A DNA stretch of 64,000 bases. Source: Streptomyces endocoffeicus (lineage in GTDB: Bacteria > Actinomycetota > Actinomycetes > Streptomycetales > Streptomycetaceae). Positions 52,782 through 62,558 of the stretch are shown in pieces (position 1 is the stretch's first letter; each line of letters opens with the position of its first letter). The position numbers were made by a program, and so were the translations under genes. The stretch lies in NCBI RefSeq assembly GCF_016741935.1, contig NZ_JAERRG010000013.1, forward strand, positions 1 through 64,000, read 5' to 3'. The notes under the pieces are model-generated. The model was not told the origin of the DNA. It was given only the letters and a program-made list of their open reading frames with translations, and did not search any database.

Positions 52782-54149
52782 GTGGGGGCGGCGAAGCAGG
52801 CGCGGAGCGCTGAGTTGAGCCGGGTCACGCTGGTCGGGGAGCGGCGGCGGGTGGACATCGTGCTGCCCGCCGACGAGCCGGTCGGCCGGCTGCTGCCGGA
52901 TGTGCTGCGGCTGGTCGACGACCAGGTGGCGGACCGGCCGGCGCTGCGGCATCTGGTCACCGCCGAGGGGGTTGTCCTGGCGCAGGACGCCACGCTCACG
53001 TCCGCGGCGGTGCCGGACGGCGCGGTGCTGCGGCTGGTACGGGAGCGGGACGTTCCCGCGGCGCCGGTGGTGCACGATGTCACCGACGAGGTGGCCGAGG
53101 ATCTGGACCTCCGGGCATGGCGGTGGTCGGCGGCGGCGCGGCAGTGGACCGCGAGCGCGGCCACCCTCGCGCTGGCGCTGGCCGTCGGGCTGCTGGCGCG
53201 GCGCGGCCTCCCCGACTCCGGTGTGGCCACCGCCCTGGCCGTGGCGGCCGCGGCGGCGGCGCTGACCGGGGCCGCGGCCGCCCGGCTGCGCAACCGGGAC
53301 CTCGGCGCCACCCTCATGCTCACCGGCGGCGCCCTCGGCGTGCTCGCCGCCTGGACGGCCGCGGACGCCCACGGCTGGGGCGGCACGGCGCGGCTCGCCG
53401 GGGTGGCGGGGGCCATTGTGGTGACGCTGCTGCTGCTCGGGGCCTCGGCCACGGTCGGGCGGGGCGCGTACATCGGCGCCGGTGCCGTCGTGGTCACCGG
53501 CGGGCTGTGGGAGGTCGTCGCCGCGTTGCAGGACGGCGCCCACACCGATGCCCAGCAGGCCCGGTCGGGCGCGGTGCTCGCCGTGGTGTCCGTGGTGGCG
53601 CTCGGCCTGCTGCCGCGCCTCGCGCTGACCGCCGCCGGGCTCACCGGTCTTGACGACCGGCGCTCGGGCGGGGTGTCGGTCAGCCGGCACGAGGTGGTGA
53701 CCGCGCTCGCGGCCACCCACCGGGGGCTGGTGTTCGCCACGCTCGTCACCGCGGCGTCCGCCACCGCCGCCGGGTTGCTCGCCGTCGGCGACTCCTCCCC
53801 GTGGACGGTGCCGCTCACCGCGGTGCTCGCGATCGTCCTGCTGTCCCGGTCACGGGCGTACCCGCTGGCGGCCGAGGTGGTGGCGCTGCTCGCCGCGGCC
53901 CTGGTGCTGCTGGTGCGTCTGGTGGTGCTCTGGCTCGACACCACCGACGGCCGACCGTACGGGCCGCTGGCCGCGCTCGCCGTCGCCGCGCTGCTCCCGC
54001 TGGGCGTGCTGACCGTACGGCCGCCCGAGCATGTCCGCGTCCGGCTCCGGCGGATCGTGGACCTGGTCGAGGCGGTCGGCGTCATCGTGCTGTTTCCGCT
54101 GGTGGTCGGGGAGTTCGGGGTGTACGGGCGATTGCTGGACGCGTTCTAG
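52782..54149 (+). CDS. eccD: EccD-like T7SS membrane channel component
   Basis: A 455-aa protein with an N-terminal ubiquitin-like domain (about 12-95: RVTLVGERRRVDIVLP, PDVLRLVDDQ, LRLVRERDVPAAP) followed by 11 predicted helices. This is the EccD layout. GGGAGGGGG lies 5 bases before GTG 52782. In mycobacteria EccD dimers form much of the inner-membrane pore. It supports the identification of this operon as T7SS even though other core genes are missing. Confidence 0.88.
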   Translation: MGAAKQARSAELSRVTLVGERRRVDIVLPADEPVGRLLPDVLRLVDDQVADRPALRHLVTAEGVVLAQDATLTSAAVPDGAVLRLVRERDVPAAPVVHDVTDEVAEDLDLRAWRWSAAARQWTASAATLALALAVGLLARRGLPDSGVATALAVAAAAAALTGAAAARLRNRDLGATLMLTGGALGVLAAWTAADAHGWGGTARLAGVAGAIVVTLLLLGASATVGRGAYIGAGAVVVTGGLWEVVAALQDGAHTDAQQARSGAVLAVVSVVALGLLPRLALTAAGLTGLDDRRSGGVSVSRHEVVTALAATHRGLVFATLVTAASATAAGLLAVGDSSPWTVPLTAVLAIVLLSRSRAYPLAAEVVALLAAALVLLVRLVVLWLDTTDGRPYGPLAALAVAALLPLGVLTVRPPEHVRVRLRRIVDLVEAVGVIVLFPLVVGEFGVYGRLLDAF

Positions 54150-54227
54150 CGCCGGTTACCGGCCGTTGTTCTTGCCCTTGCTTGTCGTAGTCGACCGTTG
54201 TCCGTATCCGAGCCGAGAGGAGGCGTC

Positions 54228-55718
54228 ATGGGCGCAGGGGATTGGCAGAGCGATGTGCTCCACCAGTTGCGGAACACGCCTGTCTCCAAGAGCCCCGGGC
54301 CCTCCGGGACCGCCGAGGACGCGGATGTCGGGAAGAGCGGTCATGAGGCACCGGAGGCGGTCGGGGGTCCGCATGGCCCCAAGGCTTGGGATGCCGCTGA
54401 TGCCTGGGACGCGTCCAAGGCTGATGCGCCCAAGGCTGATGTGTCCAAGGCTGATGCGCCCAAGGCTTCGGACGGTGCTTCTGGTTCCAAGGCGTCGGAG
54501 GGCTACAAGGCTCTGGGCGCTCTGATGGCTTCGGGCGCTCCCGGGGCCGGGGAGGCGCCCGGCGGTTCGGGAGCCACCGAGGCCCACCCCGCCCTCGCCC
54601 CACGGCGGGTGAACGGGGCGACCGGCCCAGACGGTCCCGCGCCCGCCGCGCCCGCTACGCCAGCCGCCCCAGCCGAGCCCCCCGCGCACGCCGCGCCCCC
54701 CGAACCCCCCGAACCCCCCGAACCCCCCGCCCCAGCCGACCGGCGTCCCCAGGCGCGCCCCCAGCATCTGCCCGCCCCCACACCCGTGCCGCCCGTCGAC
54801 CCCCGGCTCGCCCTCGCCCAGGGCAGGCTCCGCAGTGGGGACCCGGTCACCCGCCGCGCCGGGCGCACCCTGCGGCGGCTGGTCGCCGCGTCCGCCTCGC
54901 GTGAGGTGGCGGAGGCCACCGAGGTTGCCCGGGCGCTGCAGCAACCGGTTACCACCGGGCGGCAGATCGCGGTGAGCAGCATCCGTGGCGGCGCGGGCAA
55001 GACCACTGTCGCGGCGCTGCTCAACCTCACCTTCGCGCACTACCGCCAGGACCCGGTCCTCGTCGTGGAGGCCGACCCGGCGCTGGGCAGCCTGCCCATC
55101 CGGCTCGGCGCCGAGTCGGTCCGCTGGACATGCGCGGACGTGGCCCAAGTCGTCTCTCCCTCGATGCAGTTCGCGGAGGTCACCGGCTATCTGGTCCAGC
55201 TGCCCGAGGGCGGCTGGCTGCTGCCCGGGAGCCAGGGCCGCATCGGCACTCCGCTGGACATCCGGGCCTACCGCACCGTGACCATGGCGCTGCGCCGCTA
55301 CTTCGGTGTCACCGTCGTCGACTGCGAAACGCTGCCGGGGGAGCTGGCGCGCACGGCCCTGGACACCGTGCAGGCAAGGGTGCTGGTGGCGCCCGCCACC
55401 CTGGAGGGCGTGGCGAGCACCCGCACCGTCCTGGACTGGATGGCGGCGGTGCCGCGGCCCATGCTGCCCGGCACGGTGGTCGCCCTCACCGAGTCCTCGC
55501 CCGACACCGCCCTCGACCTTGGCGTGGCCCGCGCCCACCTCGCCGAGAGCGGGGTCGAGGTGATGGCCATCCCGTACGACCGTCATCTGGCCGCGGGCGG
55601 CGCCATCCGTACCGGGCTGCTCGCCCACGGCACCCGGCTGGCCGCGGGCCGCCTGGCCGCCGCACTCCTGGACCGCGCCGTGCGTGACAGGGGAGGACAC
55701 AGGGGAGGACGGCGATGA
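54228..55718 (+). CDS. MinD/EspI-like ATPase of the T7SS-like operon
   Basis: A 496-aa protein. A conserved N-terminus (GDWQSDVLHQLR) is followed by about 150 disordered residues rich in Ala/Pro/Lys with KADAPKAD repeats. The C-terminal ATPase domain has a deviant Walker A SIRGGAGKTT (near 250), LVVEADPALGSLP and VVDCETLPGELA. This is the layout of EspI-type regulators in mycobacterial ESX clusters, which are linked to ATP-dependent control of secretion. GAGAGGAGG lies before the ATG, and it overlaps eccC as ATGA. Confidence 0.85.
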   Translation: MGAGDWQSDVLHQLRNTPVSKSPGPSGTAEDADVGKSGHEAPEAVGGPHGPKAWDAADAWDASKADAPKADVSKADAPKASDGASGSKASEGYKALGALMASGAPGAGEAPGGSGATEAHPALAPRRVNGATGPDGPAPAAPATPAAPAEPPAHAAPPEPPEPPEPPAPADRRPQARPQHLPAPTPVPPVDPRLALAQGRLRSGDPVTRRAGRTLRRLVAASASREVAEATEVARALQQPVTTGRQIAVSSIRGGAGKTTVAALLNLTFAHYRQDPVLVVEADPALGSLPIRLGAESVRWTCADVAQVVSPSMQFAEVTGYLVQLPEGGWLLPGSQGRIGTPLDIRAYRTVTMALRRYFGVTVVDCETLPGELARTALDTVQARVLVAPATLEGVASTRTVLDWMAAVPRPMLPGTVVALTESSPDTALDLGVARAHLAESGVEVMAIPYDRHLAAGGAIRTGLLAHGTRLAAGRLAAALLDRAVRDRGGHRGGRR

Positions 55719-58700
55719 CAACGCGCCTGGTGCACCGGCCCGCCCGCGCCACCCGCCCGCTGTCCCAGCCCGAGCCGCGCGCCATCGAGGCCCCGCCCAA
55801 CCTGCCCGAGGGCAAGGCGGCGGGGGCCGCCATGTCGCTGCTGCCGATCGCCGGGGTGATGAGTTCGGTCGTCATGATGACCGTGCTGCGCAGCGGCCAG
55901 TTCGCGGCGATCGGCGCCCTCGTCCTCGTGGTCACCGTCGTCGGTGCCCTGGTGCTGCTGTTCTCCCAGCGCGGGCGCGCGCAGCGCACCCGCCGTCAGC
56001 AGCGCGAGCGGTATCTGGAGTATCTGGAGGAGCTGCGTGAGGAGCTCGGCGCGGAGGAGCGGGCCTGGCGCGCCACCGCGCGGGTGCTCGACCCGCCGCC
56101 GCAGGCCCTGTACGACGTGGTGCGCGACCCGGCCCGGCTGTGGGAGCGGCGCCGCACCGACCCGGACTTCCTGCGGGTGCGGATCGGCACCGGCGAGATG
56201 CCGCTGCGCCCGCTGACCGTGGCCCGCCAGTCGGGCAGTGTGCTCACCCCGCCCGACCCGTTCATGCTCAACGAGGCGGGCGCCCTGGTCGGGCGCTACG
56301 CACTGGTCACCGATCTGCCGCTGACCGTGCCGCTGGACCGGGTGGGCAATGTCAGCGTGGTGGGGGAGCGGGACGCGGTGCTGCGGGTGGTGCGGGCGCT
56401 GCTCGTCCAGACCGCCGCCACCCACGCCCCCGACGACGTGGCCGTGGCGCTCGCCGCCCCTGGCGACCGGGTCGAGCGGGACTGGGCCTGGCTCAAGTGG
56501 CTGCCGCATCTACTGGACGCCGAGGAGCGCGACGGGCCGGTCGCCGCCCGCCGGATCGCCCCCGATCTGCCCCAGCTCGCCCGGCTCCTCGGCCGCGACC
56601 TCCGGCAGCGCGCCGCGTACGCGGCCGAGGTGCGGCGGGGCCTGTCCGGGGCCGACGCGCTCGGCCTCAGCGGCCGGCTGCTCGTCATCAGCGATGACCA
56701 CGGCGGGGAGGCACGGGAGCTGCCGCGCCCCGACGAGGCCGTGGCCCACCGCGAGATGGGCGTCACGGTGCTCCACCTGGTCGCCGAGCGGGTGCGGGAA
56801 CCGGGCGAGGTGGCGGTCCGCATCACCGTCGGCGAGGACGAGGTGGTCGTGGAGGACCTGCGCGGCGGGCAGCCGACGGGCGCCCACGGCACGGTGGACG
56901 ACGTCACCGCCGCCGGGGCCGAGGGCCTGGTCCGGATGCTGGCCCCGCTGCGGTTGTCGGCCGAATCCCTCGTGGACGCCCCGCTGTCCGGACCCGTCGA
57001 CTTCCCCGAACTGCTGGGCGTCGACGACCCCGGCGCCCTGGACCTGGCCCGTGCCTGGGCGCCCCGCGGCGAGCGCTCCTTCCTGCGGGTGCCCATCGGC
57101 GTCAACGACGCCCACGAGCCGGTGCTGCTCGACCTGAAGGAGTCCGCCGAACTGGGCATGGGCCCGCACGGCCTGTGCGTCGGCGCCACCGGCTCCGGCA
57201 AGAGCGAACTGCTGCGCACCCTCGTCCTCGCCCTGGTGGCCGGCCATCCGCCACAGGACCTGGCGCTGGTGCTGGTCGACTACAAGGGCGGCGCGACCTT
57301 CGCCCCGTTCGACGGGCTGCCGCACGTGGCCGGTGTCATCACCAACCTGGAGAACCAGGCCGGGCTCGTGGAGCGGGTGCACACCAGCCTCGCGGGCGAG
57401 GTCAAGCGCCGTCAGCAGGTGCTCAAGGACGCGGGCAATGTCGCGGACATCTCGGGTTACGCGGCGGTGCGCGAGACGACGAGACCCGACCTGGAGCCGC
57501 TGCCGCACCTCTTCGTCGTCATCGACGAGTTCGGCGAACTCATCACCGCCAAGCCCGACTTCATCGATCTGTTCCTGTCCATCGGCCGCATCGGCCGCAG
57601 CATCGGCGTCCATCTGCTGCTGTCCAGCCAGCGCATCGAGGGCGGCAAGCTCAAGGGCCTGGACACCTACCTCTCCTACCGGCTGGGCCTGCGCACCTTC
57701 TCCGCCGACGAGAGCCGCACCGTCCTGGACACCACCGACGCCTTCCACCTGCCGCCGCTGCCCGGCTTCGGCTACCTCAAGGTCGACACCACGGCGTACG
57801 AGCGGTTCAAGGCCGGGTACGTCTCCGGCCCGTACCGGGGCCCGGTACCGCGCACCGTGGAGGACACCGGGCCCGCCGTCCACCCGTATCCCGCGTACAA
57901 CACGCTCGCCGGGCCGGAGGAGTCCGCGACCGCCGGGGACGACGCGCCCGGCGTGGGCAAGCGCACCCGGGACCCCGGGCCGACCGTGATGTCCGTGATG
58001 GTCGACCGGATCAGGGGCGCCGCCGACCCGGCGCGCCGCATCTGGCTGCCGCCGCTGCCCGCCGCGCTCGCGCTGGACGCCGTGGCGGGGCCGGTGGAGG
58101 TCGACGCGGCCCGCGGTATGCAGTTCGCCCGGCGCCCGGGGACGATGCGGGTGCCGCTGGGGCTGCTGGACGACCCCGGGCGGCAGTGGCAGGGGCAGTG
58201 GGTCCTCGACCTCACCCTCGCCGGCGGTCACGCCGCCGTGATCGGCGGCCCGCAGTCCGGCAAGACCACGCTGTTGCGCTCCCTCGCGCTCTCGCTCGCC
58301 CTCACCCACACCCCGCGTGAGGTCGGGATCTACGGTCTCGACCTGGTCGGCGGCGGTCTGCAGGCGCTCGCCGCGCTGCCGCACGTCGGTGGCGTCGCCG
58401 GGCGGGCCGACCGGGAGCGGGCCACCCGCACGGTCGAGGAGGTGCGCGGCATGCTGGACGCCCGCGAGGAGCTCTTCCGCGAGCACGGCATCGACTCGAT
58501 GGAGCGGCTGCGGGCCCTGCGCGCCGCCGGATCCCTGCCCGAGTTGGCGTCCACCGACATCGTGCTGCTCATCGACGGGTTCGGGGCGCTGCGCGACGAC
58601 TTCGAGTCCCTGGACGACGCCGTGGGCGACCTGCTCAAGCGCGGCGGCGGGTACGGCATCCACGTGGTGGCCGCGATGCTGCGCTGGAACGACGTGCGCA

Positions 58701-59734
58701 TCGGCCACCAGTCCACCTTCGGCACCCATATCGAGCTGCGGCTGAACGACGCGGGCGACAGCAGCGTCGACCGCAGGCTCGCCGAGACCCTCACCCCCGA
58801 CGACGCCGGGCGCGCCCTGACCGACCGCAAGCTGTTCGCGCAGACCGCCCTCCCGCGTCTGGACGGCCGCGCCGCCACCGCCGATCTGGGCGCTGCCGTC
58901 GAGCAGACGGCCCGGTCCATCGGCGCGGCCTGGCCGGGGGAGACGGCGCAGCGGGTGCGGGTGCTGCCCGCGCGGCTGCCCGCCCGGTCGCTGCCGTCGG
59001 CCACGTCCCAGCCGCGCCGGGTGCCGATCGGGGTCGACCAGACCGCGCTCGCGCCGGTGCTGCTCGACCTGTTCGACCGCGACCAGCATCTGCTGATCCT
59101 CGGGGACAACGAGTGCGGCAAGACCAATCTGCTGCGGCTGATCGCCGAGGGCCTGGCCGCGCGCCACTCCGACGAGGAGCTGGTCTTCGGGATCATGGAT
59201 CCGCGGCGCGGGCTGCGCGAGGTGGTGCCCGAGGCGTACCAGGGCGGCTATGCGTACAACTCCCGGATCTGCGAGGGGCTCGCCGCGGGCATCGCGGGCG
59301 AGCTGGCCAAGCGCATGCCGGACGAGACCACCGGGGCCCCACCGCCCTCGGCGGGCCCGGCGTACGACGGGCCCCGCATCGTCATCCTCGTCGACGACTA
59401 CGACATCCTCACCACCGCGGGGCAGCAGCCGCTTCAGCCCTTCCTGCCGTATGTGCCGCACGCGCCCGACATCGGGCTGCACTTCGTGATCACCCGGCGA
59501 GTGGCGGGCAGCTCCCGGGCCCTGTACGAGCCGTTCCTGATGACCCTGCGGGAGAGCGGCACATCGGCCCTGGTGATGACGGGCGACCGGATGGAGGGCC
59601 AGCTGTTCCCGGGCGTGTACGCGTCCGTACAGCCGCCCGGACGCGGGCTGCTGGTCCGGCGCGGTGAGCCCGACCGCCTGATCCAGACGGGCTGGGTGGA
59701 GCGGGAGCGGAACCCGGAGGAGGACGGCCGATGA
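55715..59734 (+). CDS. eccC: EccC T7SS ATPase (fused EccCa/EccCb)
   Basis: A 1339-aa FtsK/SpoIIIE-type ATPase. Two membrane helices lie near residues 40-80 (MSLLPIAGVMSSVVMMTVL and following). Three ATPase domains have Walker A GATGSGKSELL (about 490), GGPQSGKTTLL (about 845) and GDNECGKTNLL (about 1130). The first has a good Walker B FVVIDEFGEL, the second VLLIDGFGAL and the third VILVDDYDIL. EccC recognises substrates and powers export. The single-chain form is typical of ESX systems other than ESX-1. It is coupled to the DUF6177-like gene by ATGA. Confidence 0.95.
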   Translation: MTTRLVHRPARATRPLSQPEPRAIEAPPNLPEGKAAGAAMSLLPIAGVMSSVVMMTVLRSGQFAAIGALVLVVTVVGALVLLFSQRGRAQRTRRQQRERYLEYLEELREELGAEERAWRATARVLDPPPQALYDVVRDPARLWERRRTDPDFLRVRIGTGEMPLRPLTVARQSGSVLTPPDPFMLNEAGALVGRYALVTDLPLTVPLDRVGNVSVVGERDAVLRVVRALLVQTAATHAPDDVAVALAAPGDRVERDWAWLKWLPHLLDAEERDGPVAARRIAPDLPQLARLLGRDLRQRAAYAAEVRRGLSGADALGLSGRLLVISDDHGGEARELPRPDEAVAHREMGVTVLHLVAERVREPGEVAVRITVGEDEVVVEDLRGGQPTGAHGTVDDVTAAGAEGLVRMLAPLRLSAESLVDAPLSGPVDFPELLGVDDPGALDLARAWAPRGERSFLRVPIGVNDAHEPVLLDLKESAELGMGPHGLCVGATGSGKSELLRTLVLALVAGHPPQDLALVLVDYKGGATFAPFDGLPHVAGVITNLENQAGLVERVHTSLAGEVKRRQQVLKDAGNVADISGYAAVRETTRPDLEPLPHLFVVIDEFGELITAKPDFIDLFLSIGRIGRSIGVHLLLSSQRIEGGKLKGLDTYLSYRLGLRTFSADESRTVLDTTDAFHLPPLPGFGYLKVDTTAYERFKAGYVSGPYRGPVPRTVEDTGPAVHPYPAYNTLAGPEESATAGDDAPGVGKRTRDPGPTVMSVMVDRIRGAADPARRIWLPPLPAALALDAVAGPVEVDAARGMQFARRPGTMRVPLGLLDDPGRQWQGQWVLDLTLAGGHAAVIGGPQSGKTTLLRSLALSLALTHTPREVGIYGLDLVGGGLQALAALPHVGGVAGRADRERATRTVEEVRGMLDAREELFREHGIDSMERLRALRAAGSLPELASTDIVLLIDGFGALRDDFESLDDAVGDLLKRGGGYGIHVVAAMLRWNDVRIGHQSTFGTHIELRLNDAGDSSVDRRLAETLTPDDAGRALTDRKLFAQTALPRLDGRAATADLGAAVEQTARSIGAAWPGETAQRVRVLPARLPARSLPSATSQPRRVPIGVDQTALAPVLLDLFDRDQHLLILGDNECGKTNLLRLIAEGLAARHSDEELVFGIMDPRRGLREVVPEAYQGGYAYNSRICEGLAAGIAGELAKRMPDETTGAPPPSAGPAYDGPRIVILVDDYDILTTAGQQPLQPFLPYVPHAPDIGLHFVITRRVAGSSRALYEPFLMTLRESGTSALVMTGDRMEGQLFPGVYASVQPPGRGLLVRRGEPDRLIQTGWVERERNPEEDGR

Positions 59735-61200
59735 CCAAGGACGTGATCGCGCTCACCGAGCGGATGCCCGACGTCTGGAGCCTCGTCGCCGGGCTGTTCG
59801 CCGGGGGTCCCGACCTCGATGTGCGCTCGGCCGGCGAGGGCGCGGTGATCCAGATGTGCGACGAGGCGGGCCGCCCGCTGGTGTCCGTGGAGGCGCCGCA
59901 ACTGGTGCGGGTCGCGGGCGAGGCGGCGCGGCTGCTGGGCCCCGAGGCCGGGGGCACCGGCGTGCCCGTGTGGTGGACCGAGGCCAGGGCCGCCACCGGA
60001 GTGGAGCGTGCCGAGCTGCTGGCGGCGTCCTTCGCCCGGCGTCTCGCCCGGCTGTGCGGCGGCTCGGTCTGGCCGCCGGAGGCTGCGGCTGACCCCGAGG
60101 CCGTACAGCCCGGTGCCGGTGCCGGTGCCGGTGCCGGTGCCGCGTCCGCCGCCCCGGCCGCGGCCCAGCCCGCCGTCGACGTGCTCACCGAGCGTACGGC
60201 GGTGGTGCTCCAGGACCGGCCCGTGGTGGCCATGACGGCCTGGCTGTCGGACGCGATCCGGGCCGCCGCCGCGAGCGACCGCGCCGTCCAGATCGTGACC
60301 CCCGCGACCTCCCGACTCAGCCTGCCCACGCGCCTGTCGCTCACCGGGCTGCCGTCCCGCTGGGTGGTGCGCGACGAGGAGGGCGGTGGCTACTACGACG
60401 GGCTGTCGGGCGCCCTGCTGCGCTGGCACGACGGGGGGTTCACCCCGGTAGAGGCGGAACCGGAGCGGACCCCGGTGGCCCGGGCCTTCCTCGAGGGCGC
60501 GGAGGGCGCGGAGGGCACCGGGGGCACCGGGGGCACCGGGGGCACCGGTGAGCGTCAACTCACCCTGTCCTTCCGTACGGTGCACGCGGCGGAGGAGCGG
60601 CTCGTCCTCGGCGGGCCGCTCGAGGCGGCCTGGACCGCCGTCACCGGCGGGCCACCCGAGGGCTGGAGCACCGCCGAGCCCGTCAATCTGCCCTGGTCGT
60701 GCGAGGCGCTGACGGCCCTTGCCCGCGACCGTGCCCCGGAGAGCACCTGGGTGGTCGCGGTGGGCCGTGCCGACCGGCCCGCGATCGCCACGCTGCGCGT
60801 GGCGCGGACCGCCCGGGGCGTCGAACAGGACGTGACGCTGGCCTTCGGCTACGGCCCCGGCGAGAAGCCGCCGCTGGACGTCCTGCCCGATCTCGCGGCC
60901 ACGCTGGTGACCGAGCACCGGCTCCAGTCGCTGCTGGTCCAACTGCGGGCCGCCCGCCGCGACCTGAGCCTGCCCGCCCGCTTCGAACCGCCCGCCGTCC
61001 CGGTCGGCTTCGCGCTCGGAGCCGACGAGGCGCAGGAAGTCGGCCTCACCTTCGCCCGGCGCACACCGCTGCCCGCCCGGCCCGTGCCGCTGGGGCCCGA
61101 GGCCCGTCCGGGCTTCTACTATCCGCTCGGGGACGGGGGTTCGCCCTCGAGCTGGGCGCTGTTCGAGCAGCTCATGCGCCATCTGAGGCAGCCGGACTGA
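59731..61200 (+). CDS. DUF6177-like protein
   Basis: A 489-aa soluble protein resembling the DUF6177 family seen downstream of eccC in streptomycete T7SS loci. Recognisable stretches are PVVAMTAWLSDAIRAAA, TPATSRLSLPTRLSL, RWVVRDEEGGGYYDGLSG and EVGLTFARRTPLPARP. Two codon microsatellites encode Gly-Ala (about 131-139) and Gly-Thr (about 258-272) repeats, which lie in likely loops. Role unknown. It ends the operon, just before a good inverted repeat. Confidence 0.8.
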   Translation: MTKDVIALTERMPDVWSLVAGLFAGGPDLDVRSAGEGAVIQMCDEAGRPLVSVEAPQLVRVAGEAARLLGPEAGGTGVPVWWTEARAATGVERAELLAASFARRLARLCGGSVWPPEAAADPEAVQPGAGAGAGAGAASAAPAAAQPAVDVLTERTAVVLQDRPVVAMTAWLSDAIRAAAASDRAVQIVTPATSRLSLPTRLSLTGLPSRWVVRDEEGGGYYDGLSGALLRWHDGGFTPVEAEPERTPVARAFLEGAEGAEGTGGTGGTGGTGERQLTLSFRTVHAAEERLVLGGPLEAAWTAVTGGPPEGWSTAEPVNLPWSCEALTALARDRAPESTWVVAVGRADRPAIATLRVARTARGVEQDVTLAFGYGPGEKPPLDVLPDLAATLVTEHRLQSLLVQLRAARRDLSLPARFEPPAVPVGFALGADEAQEVGLTFARRTPLPARPVPLGPEARPGFYYPLGDGGSPSSWALFEQLMRHLRQPD

Positions 61201-61239
61201 GGCGCCGCCGGGCACCCGAGGCGTACCCGTGCGCGCCTT

Positions 61240-61264
61240 ACTTTGTCCTGAGACAGGAGAAAGT
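61240..61264. promoter_or_regulatory. 11-bp inverted repeat upstream of the ROK gene
   Basis: ACTTTGTCCTG (61240-61250) and CAGGAGAAAGT (61254-61264) pair at 10 of 11 positions with a 3-base spacer. It lies 104 bases before the ROK start and 40 after the DUF6177-like stop. It may be a sugar-responsive operator or the T7SS terminator. Confidence 0.5.
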
Positions 61265-61367
61265 CGGAGCCAATTGCGACGCAAGTTCTTCCCACTCCCG
61301 ACAACCGCTGCTACGTTCCCCGTGAAAGCCCGGCCACATGGATGCCGATGACGGCGGGAGGGGCAGC

Positions 61368-62558
61368 GTGAGGCGCATGACGGCACGACCGGCGAACGCG
61401 CATCAGGCGCGATTGCTTCGCCTGCTGCGCGACGGCGGCCCCAACTCCCGTGCTCAGCTGGGCGATGAGATCGACCTGTCGCGTTCGAAGCTGGCCGTGG
61501 AGATCGACCGGCTGCTGGAGACGGGGCTGGTGGTCGCGGACGGGCTGGCGGCCTCGCGGGGCGGCCGGCGTTCGCACAACATCCGGCTCGCGCCCGGGCT
61601 GCGGCTGCTCGGTGTGGACATCGGCGCCACCTCCGTGGACGTCGCCGTGACCAATGCCGAACTGGAGATTCTCGGCCACCTCAACCAGCCCATGGATGTG
61701 CGCGAAGGGCCCGTCGCGGTCTTCGAGCAGGTGCTGGACATGGCCGCGAAGCTCCGGGCGTCCGGGGTGGCCGAGGGGTTCGACGGGGCGGGCATCGGAG
61801 TGCCCGGCCCGGTGCGGTTCCCCGAGGGCGTGCCCGTGGCGCCGCCGATCATGCCGGGTTGGGACGGCTTCCCGGTACGGGAGGCGCTCAGCCAGGAGCT
61901 CGGCTGCCCGGTCATGGTCGACAACGATGTGAACCTCATGGCGATGGGCGAGCAGCACGCGGGAGTCGCCCGTTCCGTCAAGGACTTCCTCTGCGTGAAG
62001 ATCGGCACCGGTATCGGCTGCGGGATCGTCGTCGGCGGTGAGGTCTACCGCGGGACGACGGGCAGCGCGGGCGACATCGGCCACATCCAGGCCGAACCCG
62101 ACGGCCGCCCCTGCGCCTGCGGCAACCACGGCTGTCTGGAGGCGTACTTCGGCGGTGCGGCGCTGGCCCGTGACGCCGAGGAGGCCGCCCGTGACGGCCG
62201 GTCCCCCGAACTCGCCGCCCGGCTGGAGGAAGTGGGCAGCCTCGCCGCTACCGACGTCGCCGCGGCGGCCTCGGCCGGCGACGCGACCGCGCTCGACCTC
62301 ATCAGGGACGGCGGCACCCGTACGGGCCAGGTCATCGCCGGGCTCGTCAGCTTCTTCAACCCCGGTCTGGTGGTCATCGGCGGCGGTGTCACCGGGCTCG
62401 GCCATACGCTGCTCGCCGCCATACGGACCCAGGTCTACCGCCAGTCCCTGCCCCTGGCCACCGGCAACCTCCCCATCGTGCTGGGCGAACTCGGCCCGGC
62501 CGCCGGGGTCACCGGCGCCGCCCGCCTGATCAGCGACCACCTCTTCTCACCGGCCTGA
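61368..62558 (+). CDS. ROK-family transcriptional regulator
   Basis: A 396-aa sugar-responsive repressor. The N-terminal winged HTH (NAHQARLLRLLRDGGPNS, LSRSKLAVEIDRLLETG) is followed by an ROK/actin-like sugar-binding domain with GVDIGATSVDVAV, VGVPGPV-like GIGVPGPVRFPEG, and the zinc motif CACGNHGCLE. GTG 61368 is preferred: GGGAGG lies 6 bases upstream. It precedes a sugar ABC ATPase gene, which it probably controls. Confidence 0.9.
   Translation: MRRMTARPANAHQARLLRLLRDGGPNSRAQLGDEIDLSRSKLAVEIDRLLETGLVVADGLAASRGGRRSHNIRLAPGLRLLGVDIGATSVDVAVTNAELEILGHLNQPMDVREGPVAVFEQVLDMAAKLRASGVAEGFDGAGIGVPGPVRFPEGVPVAPPIMPGWDGFPVREALSQELGCPVMVDNDVNLMAMGEQHAGVARSVKDFLCVKIGTGIGCGIVVGGEVYRGTTGSAGDIGHIQAEPDGRPCACGNHGCLEAYFGGAALARDAEEAARDGRSPELAARLEEVGSLAATDVAAAASAGDATALDLIRDGGTRTGQVIAGLVSFFNPGLVVIGGGVTGLGHTLLAAIRTQVYRQSLPLATGNLPIVLGELGPAAGVTGAARLISDHLFSPA

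Noticed and set aside
56510..59482. 990-codon frame opposite eccC
   Set aside because: Shadow of the EccC frame; composition is Gln/Gly/Val-rich and lacks motifs.
60100..60560. GCCGGT and GGGGGCACC microsatellites as regulatory repeats
   Set aside because: Both lie in frame inside the DUF6177-like gene and encode loop-like Gly-Ala and Gly-Thr runs.
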